Source: Prochlorococcus sp. AG-347-I15 (GTDB lineage Bacteria > Cyanobacteriota > Cyanobacteriia > PCC-6307 > Cyanobiaceae). Taken from it: a stretch of DNA of 64,000 nt. This document shows positions 42,075 to 53,035 of the stretch, one piece after another. Position 1 is the stretch's first letter. Each line of letters begins with the position of its first letter. The position numbers and the translations under genes are program-made. The stretch covers positions 62,001 to 126,000 of the forward strand of contig QCBN01000003.1 of assembly GCA_003281585.1 (NCBI GenBank), given 5' to 3'. The notes beneath the pieces were generated by a model. The model ran no database searches. It saw nothing but the letters and a program-made list of their open reading frames with translations, and was not told the DNA's origin.

Positions 42075-43780
42075 AGTAAAAAGTATCTTTGAGCCATTGG
42101 GACTTCATCAAGAGGTTCACAAGTAAGAAGTTCCCCATCAGAAAAAACTTCATAAGTTTGAGGATCAACCGAAATATTTGGTAGTTTACTATTAAGTTTT
42201 AAATGTGATTTATTGATATTTCTTGTATCTTCTACGGCAATACATTTCTTTTGTAAGCCTAATTTATTTGGAATATTTTGATCAATAGAATTTTTACTTA
42301 GAAAAGTAAAAGAACTTCTAATTAGAGATTGGCCGAAACTCGCAAACATAGGTCGGCCATGTATTGGACCTGGAGTAGGAATTGAAGCATTTGCATCGCC
42401 CATTTGGGACCAAACTATAGATCCTCCTTTAACAACTAATTCAGGCTTTACCGCAAAAAAGGAAGGTTTCCACAATACCAGATCCGCAATTTTACCCTTC
42501 TCTATAGACCCAACATGTTTATCAATACCATGAGCTATTGCAGGATTAATTGTGACTTTAGAAATATATCTCTTTATTCTGTAATTATCGTTTCTATCAG
42601 AATCCGGCGATAGCGGCCCTCTCTGGACTTTCATTTTATGAGCGGTTTGAAAAGTTCTTGTAATTATTTCACCAACTCTCCCCATAGCTTGTGAATCACT
42701 AGCAATAATTGAAAAGGCACCAATATCATGCAAGATGTCCTCAGCTGCAATAGTCTCTCTTCTAATCCTTGATTCAGCAAATGCAATATCTTCTGGGATT
42801 TTAGAATCTAAATGATGACAAACCATTAACATGTCGAGATGTTCTTCTAATGTATTCCTCGTGTAGGGTCTTGTTGGATTAGTACTACTTGGAAGAACAT
42901 TTTTTTCTCCACAAATTTTAATAATGTCTGGCGCATGACCTCCACCTGCTCCCTCGGTATGAAAAGTATGAATTGTTCTTCCAGCAATAGCTTTGATGGT
43001 ATCTTCGACAAAGCCTGCCTCATTCAATGTATCAGTATGAATGCATACTTGTACGTCAAACTTATCTGCAACATTAAGACAAGAATTTATTGTAGAGGGT
43101 GTCGTTCCCCAATCCTCATGAAGCTTCAATCCACATGCACCAGCTTCAACCTGATCAATTAGATTATTCTCGTTTGTTGAGTTTCCTTTTCCGAAAAAAC
43201 CTAAATTCATGGGAAATGCTTCTGCAGATTGAAGCATTCTTGAAATATGAAAAGAACCCGGAGTACAAGTAGTGGCATTTGTGCCAGTTGCAGGTCCAGT
43301 TCCTCCTCCCAGCATAGTTGTGACTCCAGAAGCTAATGCTGTTTCAATTTGTTGGGGACATATAAAATGTATATGGGTATCTATTGAACCTGCAGTAATA
43401 ATATGGCCTTCTCCAGCTATTACTTCTGTTGATGCACCAATAATAATATCGACATTATCTTGGATATCAGGATTCCCAGCCTTACCAATTTCAAAAATCA
43501 TTCCATCTTTTATACCTACATCAGCCTTAATTATTCCCCACCAATCTACGATCAAAGCATTAGTTATTACGGTATCTACAGCTCCATCAGTTCTTCTAAC
43601 TTGAGACTGTCCCATCCCATCTCGAATAACTTTACCTCCACCGAATTTAACTTCATCTCCATATGTAGTTAAATCCTTTTCTACTTCAATAAAAAGTTCG
43701 GTATCAGCAAGCCTTACTCTATCTCCGACTGTGGGTCCATAAGTTTGCGCATAAGTATTTCTGTCGATTTTATAGGACAT
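42071..43780 (-). CDS. ureC: Urease subunit alpha
   Basis: [52 protein letters not shown]. Confidence 0.98.
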   Translation of the reverse strand: MSYKIDRNTYAQTYGPTVGDRVRLADTELFIEVEKDLTTYGDEVKFGGGKVIRDGMGQSQVRRTDGAVDTVITNALIVDWWGIIKADVGIKDGMIFEIGKAGNPDIQDNVDIIIGASTEVIAGEGHIITAGSIDTHIHFICPQQIETALASGVTTMLGGGTGPATGTNATTCTPGSFHISRMLQSAEAFPMNLGFFGKGNSTNENNLIDQVEAGACGLKLHEDWGTTPSTINSCLNVADKFDVQVCIHTDTLNEAGFVEDTIKAIAGRTIHTFHTEGAGGGHAPDIIKICGEKNVLPSSTNPTRPYTRNTLEEHLDMLMVCHHLDSKIPEDIAFAESRIRRETIAAEDILHDIGAFSIIASDSQAMGRVGEIITRTFQTAHKMKVQRGPLSPDSDRNDNYRIKRYISKVTINPAIAHGIDKHVGSIEKGKIADLVLWKPSFFAVKPELVVKGGSIVWSQMGDANASIPTPGPIHGRPMFASFGQSLIRSSFTFLSKNSIDQNIPNKLGLQKKCIAVEDTRNINKSHLKLNSKLPNISVDPQTYEVFSDGELLTCEPLDEVPMAQRYFLL

Positions 43781-43784
43781 AATT

Positions 43785-44105
43785 TTAAGAATCTAAAGAA
43801 CCGTTAATCATTGAATTAAAACCATGTGCAATTCTTAAACCTGCATATGGAACTAACTTGACATCAGTTGTATCTCCAGGTTCAAATCTAATTGCTGTTC
43901 CTGCAGGAATGTCAAGACGCATACCAATTGTTAATTCTCGATCAAAAATTAAAGCCCTATTTGCTTCAAAAAAATGATAATGAGAGCCAATTTGTACAGG
44001 TCTATCTCCAGAATTAGAAACTTTTACTGTTTTAACATCCTTTCCAAGATTTAATTCGATTTCACCTTGTTCAGGGATTATTTCGCCAGGAATTAAATTA
44101 CTCAT
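43785..44105 (-). CDS. ureB: Urease subunit beta
   Basis: [19 protein letters not shown]...[11 protein letters not shown]-type motif ([14 protein letters not shown]). Confidence 0.97.
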   Translation of the reverse strand: MSNLIPGEIIPEQGEIELNLGKDVKTVKVSNSGDRPVQIGSHYHFFEANRALIFDRELTIGMRLDIPAGTAIRFEPGDTTDVKLVPYAGLRIAHGFNSMINGSLDS

Positions 44106-44107
44106 AA

Positions 44108-44410
44108 CTAGTTAATCGGATTGTGAATAGTAACTAACTTTGTCCCATCAGGGAAAACTGCTTCTATTTGAACTTCATCAACCATTTCAGGAATGCCCTC
44201 CATAACTTGTGATTTTGAAAGCCAGGTAGTTCCCTCTGACATTAATTGACTTACACTTTTTCCGTCTCGAGCTCCTTCAAGAACTTGAAAACTCAAATAA
44301 GCAATTGTTTCAGGATAATTAAGCTTAAGACCCCTACTAAGCCTTCTTTCAGCTAATAGTGCAGCAGAAAAAATTAATAATTTATCCTTTTCTTGAGGGG
44401 AAAGATGCAT
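44108..44410 (-). CDS. ureA: Urease subunit gamma
   Basis: [40 protein letters not shown]. Confidence 0.98.
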   Translation of the reverse strand: MHLSPQEKDKLLIFSAALLAERRLSRGLKLNYPETIAYLSFQVLEGARDGKSVSQLMSEGTTWLSKSQVMEGIPEMVDEVQIEAVFPDGTKLVTIHNPIN

Positions 44411-44460
44411 AATAAAAAATTAATCTATAAATTCTTAAAAAAGGTTCTTTCTGAACATAA

Positions 44461-45363
44461 TTAATAATTCATAGAATCTTGTAAAGGCCATACTCCTTGA
44501 TATTTTGGCTCACAAAATCCACAAACAGATCTAATTTGTTTCCAAATACAAAAAAAACATTTCCTAGCATCCTGAGAAGAACTCCCTAGAAATCTTACAG
44601 AGACACCATTCTCAAGGATTCCAATAGATAAATTATTATCAGTTTCATTCAAAATCTTTTTTATATTTTCCTTAAGATTATTTATTTTTGACTTGGAGAA
44701 ATCTTTTTTGCAAATCCAAATTAAGGATCCAAAAACAGGCATATGATCCATACCTGACTTGGCTACATAACTTGCTTTAGATAATTCAATTTGATCAGCA
44801 TATTCCCAATCATCATATAAATCATTATTTCTGATAATTTCTATTTTAGACCTAAAAACTCCACTCTCAATAGACTCTCCAGAAGAAGATCTTCCAAGTC
44901 TTATTAAATCAGTAAATAAAAAACTTGAAGTTTCTGAAATAGAAACTTTAAACTTTTGATCATACAAACCATTTGCAAAAATAATTGTTTCTTGTGGGAG
45001 ATATTCCAAATGTGAATTATCACGAATGTTTATTAGATTTTTTTGCTTAGAAAAACTTCCTTTTGGATTAATTTTAGATCTTCCCACTGATCCATATACT
45101 TTCTGCGCTGAAGAAGTAGTCAACAAAACCTTAGAGTTTTTTTCAAGATTTACTTCAAAATTAAGTAAATCCCCTCCAACCAATCCCCCTGCTGTATGAA
45201 GAACAGGTAAAATGCACCTTCCTTCTTGATCATGAGTAGATTTTAGTAACTTGTAAGGAGAAGTTGATTTAGATTTAAAGATTGTTTTATCAACATTTCC
45301 TAAACTTGATTTATTATTGTGAAAATTTAAGAAACAATTACCTTCCCAAGGATTTTTAATCAT
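44461..45363 (-). CDS. ureD: Urease accessory protein UreD
   Basis: [38 protein letters not shown]. Confidence 0.94.
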   Translation of the reverse strand: MIKNPWEGNCFLNFHNNKSSLGNVDKTIFKSKSTSPYKLLKSTHDQEGRCILPVLHTAGGLVGGDLLNFEVNLEKNSKVLLTTSSAQKVYGSVGRSKINPKGSFSKQKNLINIRDNSHLEYLPQETIIFANGLYDQKFKVSISETSSFLFTDLIRLGRSSSGESIESGVFRSKIEIIRNNDLYDDWEYADQIELSKASYVAKSGMDHMPVFGSLIWICKKDFSKSKINNLKENIKKILNETDNNLSIGILENGVSVRFLGSSSQDARKCFFCIWKQIRSVCGFCEPKYQGVWPLQDSMNY

Positions 45364-45411
45364 AAATTGTTTTCTTTAATTACTCAATTAAAGTAACCAA
45401 AAATTTTGATT

Positions 45412-45861
45412 ATGAGAATGAATAAACAAATAGTTGTAACTGATTGGATTAAGGAGAAACCAAGATTAGGTTCATTTTTAAAACTTACTCTAAGTTCAGA
45501 TGAAAGAAGAATCTTACGAGGTAAAAGATTAACTGATTGTGATCAAGAAATAATTTTACAATTACCTAGAGAGGGCAAATTAAATGATGGAGATATTCTA
45601 TTAACTAATGATTCAAATTTTTATGTAGAGATAATTGCCAAAATAGAAAATTTAATCGAGATAAGTTCAAACTCTAAAGTTGAACTTATTAAAACTGCTT
45701 ATCATCTAGGAAATAGGCATGTAGAAGTAGAAGTAGAAGAAGATATTCTTCTAACTAAAAGTGATTACATAATTGAAAATATGCTTAAAAATTTTAATGT
45801 TGATATCGTGAATACTCAGAAAAAATTTTTTCCGGAAAGAGGCGCCCATAGTCATGAGTAA
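45412..45861 (+). CDS. ureE: Urease accessory protein UreE
   Basis: LTLSSDERRILRGKRLTDCDQEIILQLPREG, LGNRHVEVE; ATG at 45412 preferred over the TTG at 45406. Confidence 0.92.
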   Translation: MRMNKQIVVTDWIKEKPRLGSFLKLTLSSDERRILRGKRLTDCDQEIILQLPREGKLNDGDILLTNDSNFYVEIIAKIENLIEISSNSKVELIKTAYHLGNRHVEVEVEEDILLTKSDYIIENMLKNFNVDIVNTQKKFFPERGAHSHE

Positions 45862-46540
45862 AAGTCACTTATTAAAATATTTATTAATAAGCCCTAACTT
45901 ACCAGTTGGAAGTTTTTGTTATTCGGAGGGATTGGAGAGTTACCTAAATACTAAAGATTTAAAAGACTCAAATTCGGTAAAAGAATTAATCATAAGTGAA
46001 CTAGAAATTGGCCAGATTAGACTAGATGCAAGACTATTATTAGATTTTTTTGATATTTTTAACGAGTTAAACGACGGAAAAAATTTAAAAAGTAACTTGC
46101 AAAAGCTATTGAGTTTAGATAAATGGATCCTCTCATCAAAAGACTCTGTCGAAATGAGAGAACAACAAACTCAAATGGCAAAATCTCTCTTTGATCTAAA
46201 CAAAGAATTTGGATTTGAATATTTATATAAAAAAAATAAAAAAAACTCCTGGCCTTTAGCGTGGAGTTGGGCTTGTTATTGTTTTGAAATTACGAAGTTA
46301 GAAATGGTTGAGAATTTTTTCTACTCGTGGAGTGCAAACCAACTTAATGCAGCATTGAGGATTATTCCTATTGGTTCAACAAAAGCACAATTAATTCAGA
46401 GAGATTTATTAGCAACAATTTCAAAAGTTTCTAAAGAAATTATGGACAAAGAAATTAATGATATCTATTTTGGCAATGTAGGTTTAGCTATGGCACAACA
46501 AAATCATAATGACCTTTATACAAAACTTTTTAGAAATTAA
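45854..46540 (+). CDS. ureF: Urease accessory protein UreF
   Basis: LISPNLPVGSFCYSEGLE...LNAALRIIPIGSTKAQLI. Confidence 0.94.
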   Translation: MSKSHLLKYLLISPNLPVGSFCYSEGLESYLNTKDLKDSNSVKELIISELEIGQIRLDARLLLDFFDIFNELNDGKNLKSNLQKLLSLDKWILSSKDSVEMREQQTQMAKSLFDLNKEFGFEYLYKKNKKNSWPLAWSWACYCFEITKLEMVENFFYSWSANQLNAALRIIPIGSTKAQLIQRDLLATISKVSKEIMDKEINDIYFGNVGLAMAQQNHNDLYTKLFRN

Positions 46541-46543
46541 TTT

Positions 46544-47155
46544 ATGAGCAGCAAATTGAGAGTAGGAGTTGCTGGGCCTGTAGGCTCAGGAAAAACTGCA
46601 TTAGTAGAGAATTTATGCTTAAGCCTAAAAAAAAATTATGAGATAGCAGTTGTTACAAATGATATTTACACAAAAGAAGATGCTAACTTTCTTATAAATA
46701 AAAAAGTTTTAGAGGAAGGAAGGATTATTGGCGTAGAGACAGGAGGTTGTCCTCATACAGCGATAAGAGAGGATTGTTCCTTAAATAAAAATGCAGTTTT
46801 AGATTTAGAAAATAAATATAATCCTTTAGATTTTGTTTTTGTAGAGAGTGGAGGTGATAATTTAGCATCTAGTTTTAGCCCAGAACTTGTAGATTTATCA
46901 ATATATGTAATTGATGTATCTGCTGGAGACAAAATTCCTAGAAAAGGTGGGCCAGGGATCACAAGGTCAGACTTATTATTAATAAACAAAATTGACTTAG
47001 CAGATATGGTTGGTGCAAATTTAAATATTATGAAAAGTGATACGGAATTTATGAGAAAAGGGAAACCTTGGTTTTTTACCAACCTTAGTAACGGCAAAGG
47101 TGTTGAAGAAATAACCCAATTTTTAAAATCACATATACCCAAAAATCGAAACTAG
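46544..47155 (+). CDS. ureG: Urease accessory GTPase UreG
   Basis: [50 protein letters not shown]. Confidence 0.98.
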   Translation: MSSKLRVGVAGPVGSGKTALVENLCLSLKKNYEIAVVTNDIYTKEDANFLINKKVLEEGRIIGVETGGCPHTAIREDCSLNKNAVLDLENKYNPLDFVFVESGGDNLASSFSPELVDLSIYVIDVSAGDKIPRKGGPGITRSDLLLINKIDLADMVGANLNIMKSDTEFMRKGKPWFFTNLSNGKGVEEITQFLKSHIPKNRN

Positions 47156-47193
47156 AAAAATGTTCATTACTAATATATTGGATTCAACAAAAA

Positions 47194-47232
47194 GTTACGA
47201 CTGATACAAAACGAATCCTCACTCGTTAATAA
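47194..47232 (+). promoter_or_regulatory. Candidate NtcA-activated promoter of urtA (GTT-N8-TAC, then TAATAA 19 nt downstream)
   Basis: GTTACGACTGATAC at 47194-47207; TAATAA at 47227-47232. Confidence 0.5.
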
Positions 47233-47283
47233 CTTTTACTTTATCCCCCTAATGAGGGTCAATTACCTAATTTATCCTAATTC

Positions 47284-48561
47284 ATGAGAATTTCAAGGCG
47301 TATTTTGGCAGGATTAGCTACTGCCTCACTTGCTGTCACAGCAACTTCATGCGGTGGAGGCGGAACCTCAGGAAGTTTCGACGACACGGTAACCGTTGGT
47401 ATTTTGCATTCGTTATCTGGAACAATGGCAATTTCTGAATCAACCCTTGTTGATACTGAAAAAATGGCTATTGAAGAGATAAATGCTGCTGGTGGTGTAA
47501 CAGTTGGCGGTAAAAGCTACAAAATAGAATACATAGTTGAAGATGGTGCATCTGACTGGCCTACTTTTGCTGAAAAATCAAAAAAACTTATAGATCAAGA
47601 CGGAGTTCCTGTAGTATTTGGAGGTTGGACATCTGCTAGTAGAAAGGCAATGTTACCAGTCTACGAATCAAAGGATGCTTTCCTTTATTACCCAATTCAA
47701 TATGAAGCCCAAGAATGTTCTAACAACATTTTCTATACAGGAGCCACACCAAACCAACAGTCAGAACCCGCTACAGATTTCATGTATAAGCGTTCTCCAG
47801 CAGCTGGTGGAGATTTCTTCCTTGTAGGTTCTGATTATGTTTTCCCAAGAACTTCCAACACAATCACAAAAGCCCAGGTTAAACAGTTAGGTGGTAAAGT
47901 TGTTGGGGAAGATTACCTTCCATTAGGAAACACTGAAGTTGCTCCAATTATCTCAAAAATCAAGAAGGCGCTTCCTGAAGGTGGAATAATCATTAATACA
48001 CTTAATGGTGACCAAAACGTTGCATTCTTCAAACAGATTCAAGACGCGGGAATCACACCTTCAAGTGGTTACTACGTAATGAACTATTCAATTGCTGAAG
48101 AAGAGATTAGTACAATTGGTCCCGAGTTCCTTGAAGGTCACTATGGTGCTTGGAACTACATGATGTCAATTGATACTCCTGCATCTAAGAAATTTGCTGC
48201 AAGTTTCAAGAAAAGATGGGGATCTGATCGTGTTGTAGCTGATCCTCAAGAATCTGCCTATAACATGGTTTATTTATGGAAACAGGCAGTTGAAGATGCT
48301 GGAACGTTCGACGACAATGCAGTAAGGGAAGCCCTTGTTGGACAAAAGTTTGATGCTCCACAAGGTCCTGTTGAAGTTATGCCTAATCACCACTTATCAC
48401 AAACAGTAAGAATTGGAGAGATTAATGCAGAGGGTGGATTTACAATCCTCGAAGAGACAGGAGTTGTTCTTCCTCAAGCATGGAACCAAAAGCATCCAAG
48501 TTCAAAAGGATTTGCATGCGATTGGACAGATCCTTCAAAAGGAGAAAAGTATAAGCTTTAA
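47284..48561 (+). CDS. urtA: Urea ABC transporter substrate-binding protein
   Basis: Lipoprotein signal with TSCGGGG; VGILHSLSGTMAISESTLVDTEKMAIEEINAAGG. Confidence 0.96.
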   Translation: MRISRRILAGLATASLAVTATSCGGGGTSGSFDDTVTVGILHSLSGTMAISESTLVDTEKMAIEEINAAGGVTVGGKSYKIEYIVEDGASDWPTFAEKSKKLIDQDGVPVVFGGWTSASRKAMLPVYESKDAFLYYPIQYEAQECSNNIFYTGATPNQQSEPATDFMYKRSPAAGGDFFLVGSDYVFPRTSNTITKAQVKQLGGKVVGEDYLPLGNTEVAPIISKIKKALPEGGIIINTLNGDQNVAFFKQIQDAGITPSSGYYVMNYSIAEEEISTIGPEFLEGHYGAWNYMMSIDTPASKKFAASFKKRWGSDRVVADPQESAYNMVYLWKQAVEDAGTFDDNAVREALVGQKFDAPQGPVEVMPNHHLSQTVRIGEINAEGGFTILEETGVVLPQAWNQKHPSSKGFACDWTDPSKGEKYKL

Positions 48562-48582
48562 TATAATTAAAACCTATACTTC

Positions 48583-48616
48583 AAAATAAAAGGAGGTTTA
48601 CACCTCCTTTTATTTT
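48583..48616 (+). terminator. Perfect hairpin between urtA and urtB (attenuator or RNA-processing element)
   Basis: AAAATAAAAGGAGG-TTTACA-CCTCCTTTTATTTT, 14-bp stem, 6-nt loop, T-rich 3' arm. Confidence 0.75.
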
Positions 48617-48644
48617 ATATAATCAAATATTTTCTTTTTCTAAA

Positions 48645-49799
48645 TTGGAGTTACTTCTCGATAGTCTTTTTAATGGTGTTGCAATCGGATCTGTACTACT
48701 TGTTGCTGCATTAGGTCTAGCAATTGTTTTTGGTCTTATGGGTGTAATAAATCTTGCCCATGGAGAACTTATGATGCTTGGGGCTTACACAACATACGTA
48801 ACACAATTAATTTTCAAATTACCTATATTAAAACCTTTTTACAATTCGTACATAATAGTTTCTATTTTCCTTGCTTTTATTGTTAGTGGAGTGGTAGGAA
48901 TTCTACTGGAAAAAACAATAATAAGAAAGCTCTATGGAAGTCCACTAGAAACACTCCTTGCAACTTGGGGCGTAAGCTTAATTCTTCAACAATTTGTCAG
49001 AAGTGTACCTTTAGCTTATGGGACCGGTCTGGTTATAAGTTTGTTAATTGGTTTATTCTTACCAACAACATTCCCTTCAAAAATAAAAGAATCAATAAAT
49101 TTCAAATATTTTAAATTTAGTTCTTGGATATTTGCTGCATTAACTGGTGTCCTGACAGGTAGTCTAATCTCATCCTCTGTCAGCAAACTTAGTAGAGCAA
49201 GCGCTCGAAATGTTGATGTAACAGCACCCTCATGGATGAGAGGTCAAGTAGAAATTATTGGCACTGCATTTCCTAAAACAAGATTAATGATAATTGTCAT
49301 TACTATAATCTCTGTAATAGCAATAACATTATTTCTTAATCAAAGTGCTTGGGGTATGCGTATAAGAGCAGTTACTCAGAACCGACAAATGAGCGATTGC
49401 CTTGGTATATCTACTGAAAAAGTAGACATTATTACTTTTGGTATAGGCTCTGGATTGGCAGGAGTTGCTGGGGTAGCAGTATCACTTTTAGGTTCTGTAG
49501 GACCAAATGTTGGTGGAAATTATATAGTTGGTTGTTTTATGGTTGTAGTGCTGGGAGGAGTAGGAAATTTATTAGGAACAGTACTTGCTTCTTTTGGAAT
49601 AGGAATAATGACAGATTTAATTGGAGCTGGAAGGCTCTTATCAATATGGCCAGATATGCCTTTACCTCTATCAAACACAATCAACTTTTTTGCAACCACA
49701 AGTATGGCAAGGGTAATGATATTTGCACTAATTGTAATGTTTTTACAATTTAAACCTACAGGTTTGTTTCCTCAAAAAGGCAGGATGGTTGAAAACTAA
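48645..49799 (+). CDS. urtB: Urea ABC transporter permease UrtB
   Basis: VFGLMGVINLAHGELMMLGAYTTY; order urtABCDE. Confidence 0.95.
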   Translation: MELLLDSLFNGVAIGSVLLVAALGLAIVFGLMGVINLAHGELMMLGAYTTYVTQLIFKLPILKPFYNSYIIVSIFLAFIVSGVVGILLEKTIIRKLYGSPLETLLATWGVSLILQQFVRSVPLAYGTGLVISLLIGLFLPTTFPSKIKESINFKYFKFSSWIFAALTGVLTGSLISSSVSKLSRASARNVDVTAPSWMRGQVEIIGTAFPKTRLMIIVITIISVIAITLFLNQSAWGMRIRAVTQNRQMSDCLGISTEKVDIITFGIGSGLAGVAGVAVSLLGSVGPNVGGNYIVGCFMVVVLGGVGNLLGTVLASFGIGIMTDLIGAGRLLSIWPDMPLPLSNTINFFATTSMARVMIFALIVMFLQFKPTGLFPQKGRMVEN

Positions 49800-50929
49800 T
49801 GTCTTTAAGTAAAATTAAATTCGATAAAAAAATAGTATTATCATTTTGGATAATATTAATAGCCTTAATTGTTGCAGCACCAACTCTACTCCCTGTATTT
49901 AGACTAAACCTTCTAGGTAGATACTTATCATTATCCATAGTGGCACTTGGTGTTGATCTTATCTGGGGATATACAGGTTTACTTAGTCTTGGACAAGGTA
50001 TATTTTTTGCACTAGGTGGATATTGTGCAGCAATGTATTTGCAAATAACCAGCTCCTCTGAATTTCCAAATAATATTCCTGAATTTTTTGCTTTATATGG
50101 TGTTGAAAAATTACCTTTTTTCTGGGAACCTTTTAGATCGCCTGTTTTTACCTTCTTCGCTATCTGGATAATTCCAGCTTTGGTTGCTGGTTTAATTGGA
50201 TTTCTTGTTTTCAGGAATAGAATCAAAGGGGTTTATTTTTCTATACTTACTCAAGCTTCTCTTCTTGTATTCTTTAACTTCTTTAATGGACAACAAAAAC
50301 TTATAAATGGAACAAATGGATTAAAAACAGATGTAACACAACTATTTGGTCAGATGGTAGGTTCTGAGTCCATGCAAAGAATATTCTTTTGGATAACCGC
50401 AATACTAGTAATTGCAGCATGGTTTTTTGCAAAGTGGGTGGTTAAAGGAAGATTTGGAAATATTCTTATAGGTATACGAGATGATGAACCAAGAGTTAGG
50501 TTTACAGGATACAACCCAGTTATATTCAAGACAATAATATTTTCTATTGCTGGAGGTCTCGCGGGAATTTCCGGAGCTTTATATACCGTTCAGTCTGGGA
50601 TAGTATCACCTCAATTTATGACGGTTCCCTTTTCTATAGAAATGGTTATATGGGTTGCAGTTGGAGGTAGAGGGACTTTATTGGGCGCGATACTAGGAGC
50701 AGTTTTCATCAACTATGCAAAAAGTCTAGTAAGTGAAGCTTTACCTGCTAGCTGGATGTTTATTCAAGGAGGGTTATTTATCTTAGTTGTAACAGCTCTC
50801 CCAGAAGGAGTTTTAGGATGGATTCAAGGTGATGGCCCTAGAAATCTTCTTCAAAGATTAGGTTTAAAAAGGAAGATTGAAACCTATCCAAGCTTAGAAG
50901 TTAAGAATAAGGAGGGGAATAATGAATAA
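49799..50929 (+). CDS. urtC: Urea ABC transporter permease UrtC
   Basis: LIWGYTGLLSLGQGIFFALGGY; overlaps urtB stop by 1 nt. Confidence 0.95.
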   Translation: MSLSKIKFDKKIVLSFWIILIALIVAAPTLLPVFRLNLLGRYLSLSIVALGVDLIWGYTGLLSLGQGIFFALGGYCAAMYLQITSSSEFPNNIPEFFALYGVEKLPFFWEPFRSPVFTFFAIWIIPALVAGLIGFLVFRNRIKGVYFSILTQASLLVFFNFFNGQQKLINGTNGLKTDVTQLFGQMVGSESMQRIFFWITAILVIAAWFFAKWVVKGRFGNILIGIRDDEPRVRFTGYNPVIFKTIIFSIAGGLAGISGALYTVQSGIVSPQFMTVPFSIEMVIWVAVGGRGTLLGAILGAVFINYAKSLVSEALPASWMFIQGGLFILVVTALPEGVLGWIQGDGPRNLLQRLGLKRKIETYPSLEVKNKEGNNE

Positions 50930-51671
50930 TAAAGATCTTCTAAATTTAATAAATATTACTGTTAGTTTTGAGGGTTTTTTAGCTCTCAACAAACTTAATT
51001 TAAATTTAAAGAAAGGAGAATTAAGAGCTGTAATAGGGCCCAACGGCGCAGGTAAAACAACATTTCTTGATGTAATAACTGGAAAGGTTAAACCAACAAA
51101 AGGTGAAGTAATTTTTAAAGGGAAATCTTTAATAGGTAGAAAGGAGCATAAAATAGCCAGACTTGGAGTTGGAAGAAAGTTCCAAAGTCCAAGAATCTTT
51201 GAAAATCTAACAGTTAAAGAAAATCTTGAAATATCGGTAACAACTCCTAAAAGTCCCTTAAACCTTATAAATAAAAATATTAAGGATGAGCAGCTTAATG
51301 AGATTGAACGTCTTATGAAGATTGTTAATTTAGCTCAAAAGGTTAATTCTAAAGCTGGATCTTTATCACATGGCCAAAAACAATGGCTAGAGATAGCCAT
51401 GTTAGTAGGACAGAAGCCAGATTTAATGTTAGTAGATGAACCTGTTGCTGGTTTAACTGATGAAGAAACTGATCTTACAGCTGATTTATTAAAATCTTTA
51501 TCAGGAGAAAATACCGTAGTGGTAATAGATCACGATATGGAATTTATAAGAAGACTTGATAGTAATGTTTCAGTGTTAAATCAGGGCACTGTATTATGTG
51601 AGGGAACGATGGAAACCATACAAAAAGACAAAAAAGTTATCGATGTTTATTTAGGAAGACCTGAGGACTAG
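50922..51671 (+). CDS. urtD: Urea ABC transporter ATPase UrtD
   Basis: VIGPNGAGKTTFLDVITGKVKPTKG, LSHGQKQWLEIAMLV. Confidence 0.95.
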   Translation: MNNKDLLNLINITVSFEGFLALNKLNLNLKKGELRAVIGPNGAGKTTFLDVITGKVKPTKGEVIFKGKSLIGRKEHKIARLGVGRKFQSPRIFENLTVKENLEISVTTPKSPLNLINKNIKDEQLNEIERLMKIVNLAQKVNSKAGSLSHGQKQWLEIAMLVGQKPDLMLVDEPVAGLTDEETDLTADLLKSLSGENTVVVIDHDMEFIRRLDSNVSVLNQGTVLCEGTMETIQKDKKVIDVYLGRPED

Positions 51672-51673
51672 TT

Positions 51674-52384
51674 ATGGAAAATTTACTCGAAATAAAATCG
51701 TTAAATACTTATTATGGCGAGAGTCATATTCTTAGAGATGTAGATTTAAATGTTAAATCAGGAGAAATGGTTTGTTTGATTGGAAGAAATGGAGTTGGCA
51801 AAACAACTTTATTGAAATCACTAATTGGCTTATTAAAACAAAAAAAAGGCGATATTTTTTTGGTTGGTGAAAATATAAATAGAAAAGCACCACATCAGAG
51901 GGCGAGGAAAGGAATGGCTTACGTTCCTCAAGGAAGAGAAATTATTCCATATCTATCAGTTGAAGAGAATCTAATGTTAGGAATGGAGTCTTTACCGGGT
52001 GGATTATCTAAGAACAAAAAAATAGATCCATTTATTTACGATCTTTTTCCAATCCTAAAAGATTTTCTTCAAAGAAAAGGGGGAGATCTTAGTGGAGGAC
52101 AACAACAGCAATTAGCTATTGCAAGAGCATTGCTGGGCAAGCCTCAACTTCTATTACTTGACGAACCAACAGAAGGCATTCAACCTAATATAGTTCTAGA
52201 CATTGAAAATGCAATCAATCAGATAATTAGAGATACAGGAATCGGAGTTTTATTAGTTGAACAACATTTGCATTTTGTAAGACAAGCCAATAGATATTAT
52301 GCGATGCAACGCGGAGGAATTGTTGCTAGCGGAAATACCAGTGAGTTGAGTCAAGCAGTTATTGACAAATTCTTGAGTGTTTAA
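51674..52384 (+). CDS. urtE: Urea ABC transporter ATPase UrtE
   Basis: LIGRNGVGKTTLLKSLIGLL, LSGGQQQQLAIARALL. Confidence 0.95.
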   Translation: MENLLEIKSLNTYYGESHILRDVDLNVKSGEMVCLIGRNGVGKTTLLKSLIGLLKQKKGDIFLVGENINRKAPHQRARKGMAYVPQGREIIPYLSVEENLMLGMESLPGGLSKNKKIDPFIYDLFPILKDFLQRKGGDLSGGQQQQLAIARALLGKPQLLLLDEPTEGIQPNIVLDIENAINQIIRDTGIGVLLVEQHLHFVRQANRYYAMQRGGIVASGNTSELSQAVIDKFLSV

Positions 52385-52419
52385 ATAGATTACTACTTCA
52401 GATCAATAAAAAGCTTTAT

Positions 52420-52599
52420 TCATTTTTCGCATCTTATAAGGTCTATACTGTTTGGATGCTCATTAATATACTTATTAAATTCCATTGCTAGTGTTCTAGC
52501 CTCGTAAGCGTCAAAAGCATAAAAACAATTTTCTAATCTTATATTTTGAAAATCACGGTAATGCACTGTATATGGCTTCAACATATTATTTTTGTTCAT
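52420..52599 (-). CDS. 59-aa hypothetical protein (not in track)
   Basis: MNKNNMLKPYTVHYRDFQNIRLENCFYAFDAYEARTLAMEFNKYINEHPNSIDLIRCEK; protein-like composition. Confidence 0.6.
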   Translation of the reverse strand: MNKNNMLKPYTVHYRDFQNIRLENCFYAFDAYEARTLAMEFNKYINEHPNSIDLIRCEK

Positions 52600-52734
52600 T
52601 TTAATTTGCTAAAAAAAAGCAATTATTTATATTACAACCATGCATATATTCATAGAATTAAAGCACTACATTTGTTGTTATCAAAATATATTGGCTTAAA
52701 TTATGTATTTAAAAATACTTTATAAAGACAATAA

Positions 52735-52854
52735 TTAATTAAATTTATTTTTTTTATTTTTAGAGTCTTGTTTTTTACCTTCTATTAAAAAAACAAATTT
52801 TGATAAAATATAGCCAAAAACTGGAACCCAAAACTTTTCATAGAAAAATTTCAT
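52735..52854 (-). CDS. 39-aa hydrophobic/basic small ORF (not in track)
   Basis: MKFFYEKFWVPVFGYILSKFVFLIEGKKQDSKNKKNKFN. Confidence 0.35.
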   Translation of the reverse strand: MKFFYEKFWVPVFGYILSKFVFLIEGKKQDSKNKKNKFN

Positions 52855-52861
52855 GAAAAAC

Positions 52862-53035
52862 TTATGCAGCTAGTGATTCGTTATCTTCAATTTCAGTTTT
52901 ATTAATAAGCTTCAAATCTATAGAATTAAATAAATGTTGCATAAGCAGATAATCAAGTTCCCCTTTCAACAAATTAACATCCGATGAAATTAGATCATCG
53001 ACAAAATCATCAAAAGTATCTGAGAGAGGATTCAC
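52862..53035 (-). CDS. 57-aa acidic small ORF, GTG start (not in track)
   Basis: MNPLSDTFDDFVDDLISSDVNLLKGELDYLLMQHLFNSIDLKLINKTEIEDNESLAA. Confidence 0.45.
   Translation of the reverse strand: MNPLSDTFDDFVDDLISSDVNLLKGELDYLLMQHLFNSIDLKLINKTEIEDNESLAA

Noticed and set aside
43272-43604. 110-aa plus-strand ORF (and 42935..43162, 43460..43672)
   Set aside because: Antisense to the highly conserved ureC.
46753-47142. 129-aa minus-strand ORF
   Set aside because: Antisense to ureG.
49756-50226. 156-aa minus-strand ORF
   Set aside because: Antisense to urtC; shadow ORF.
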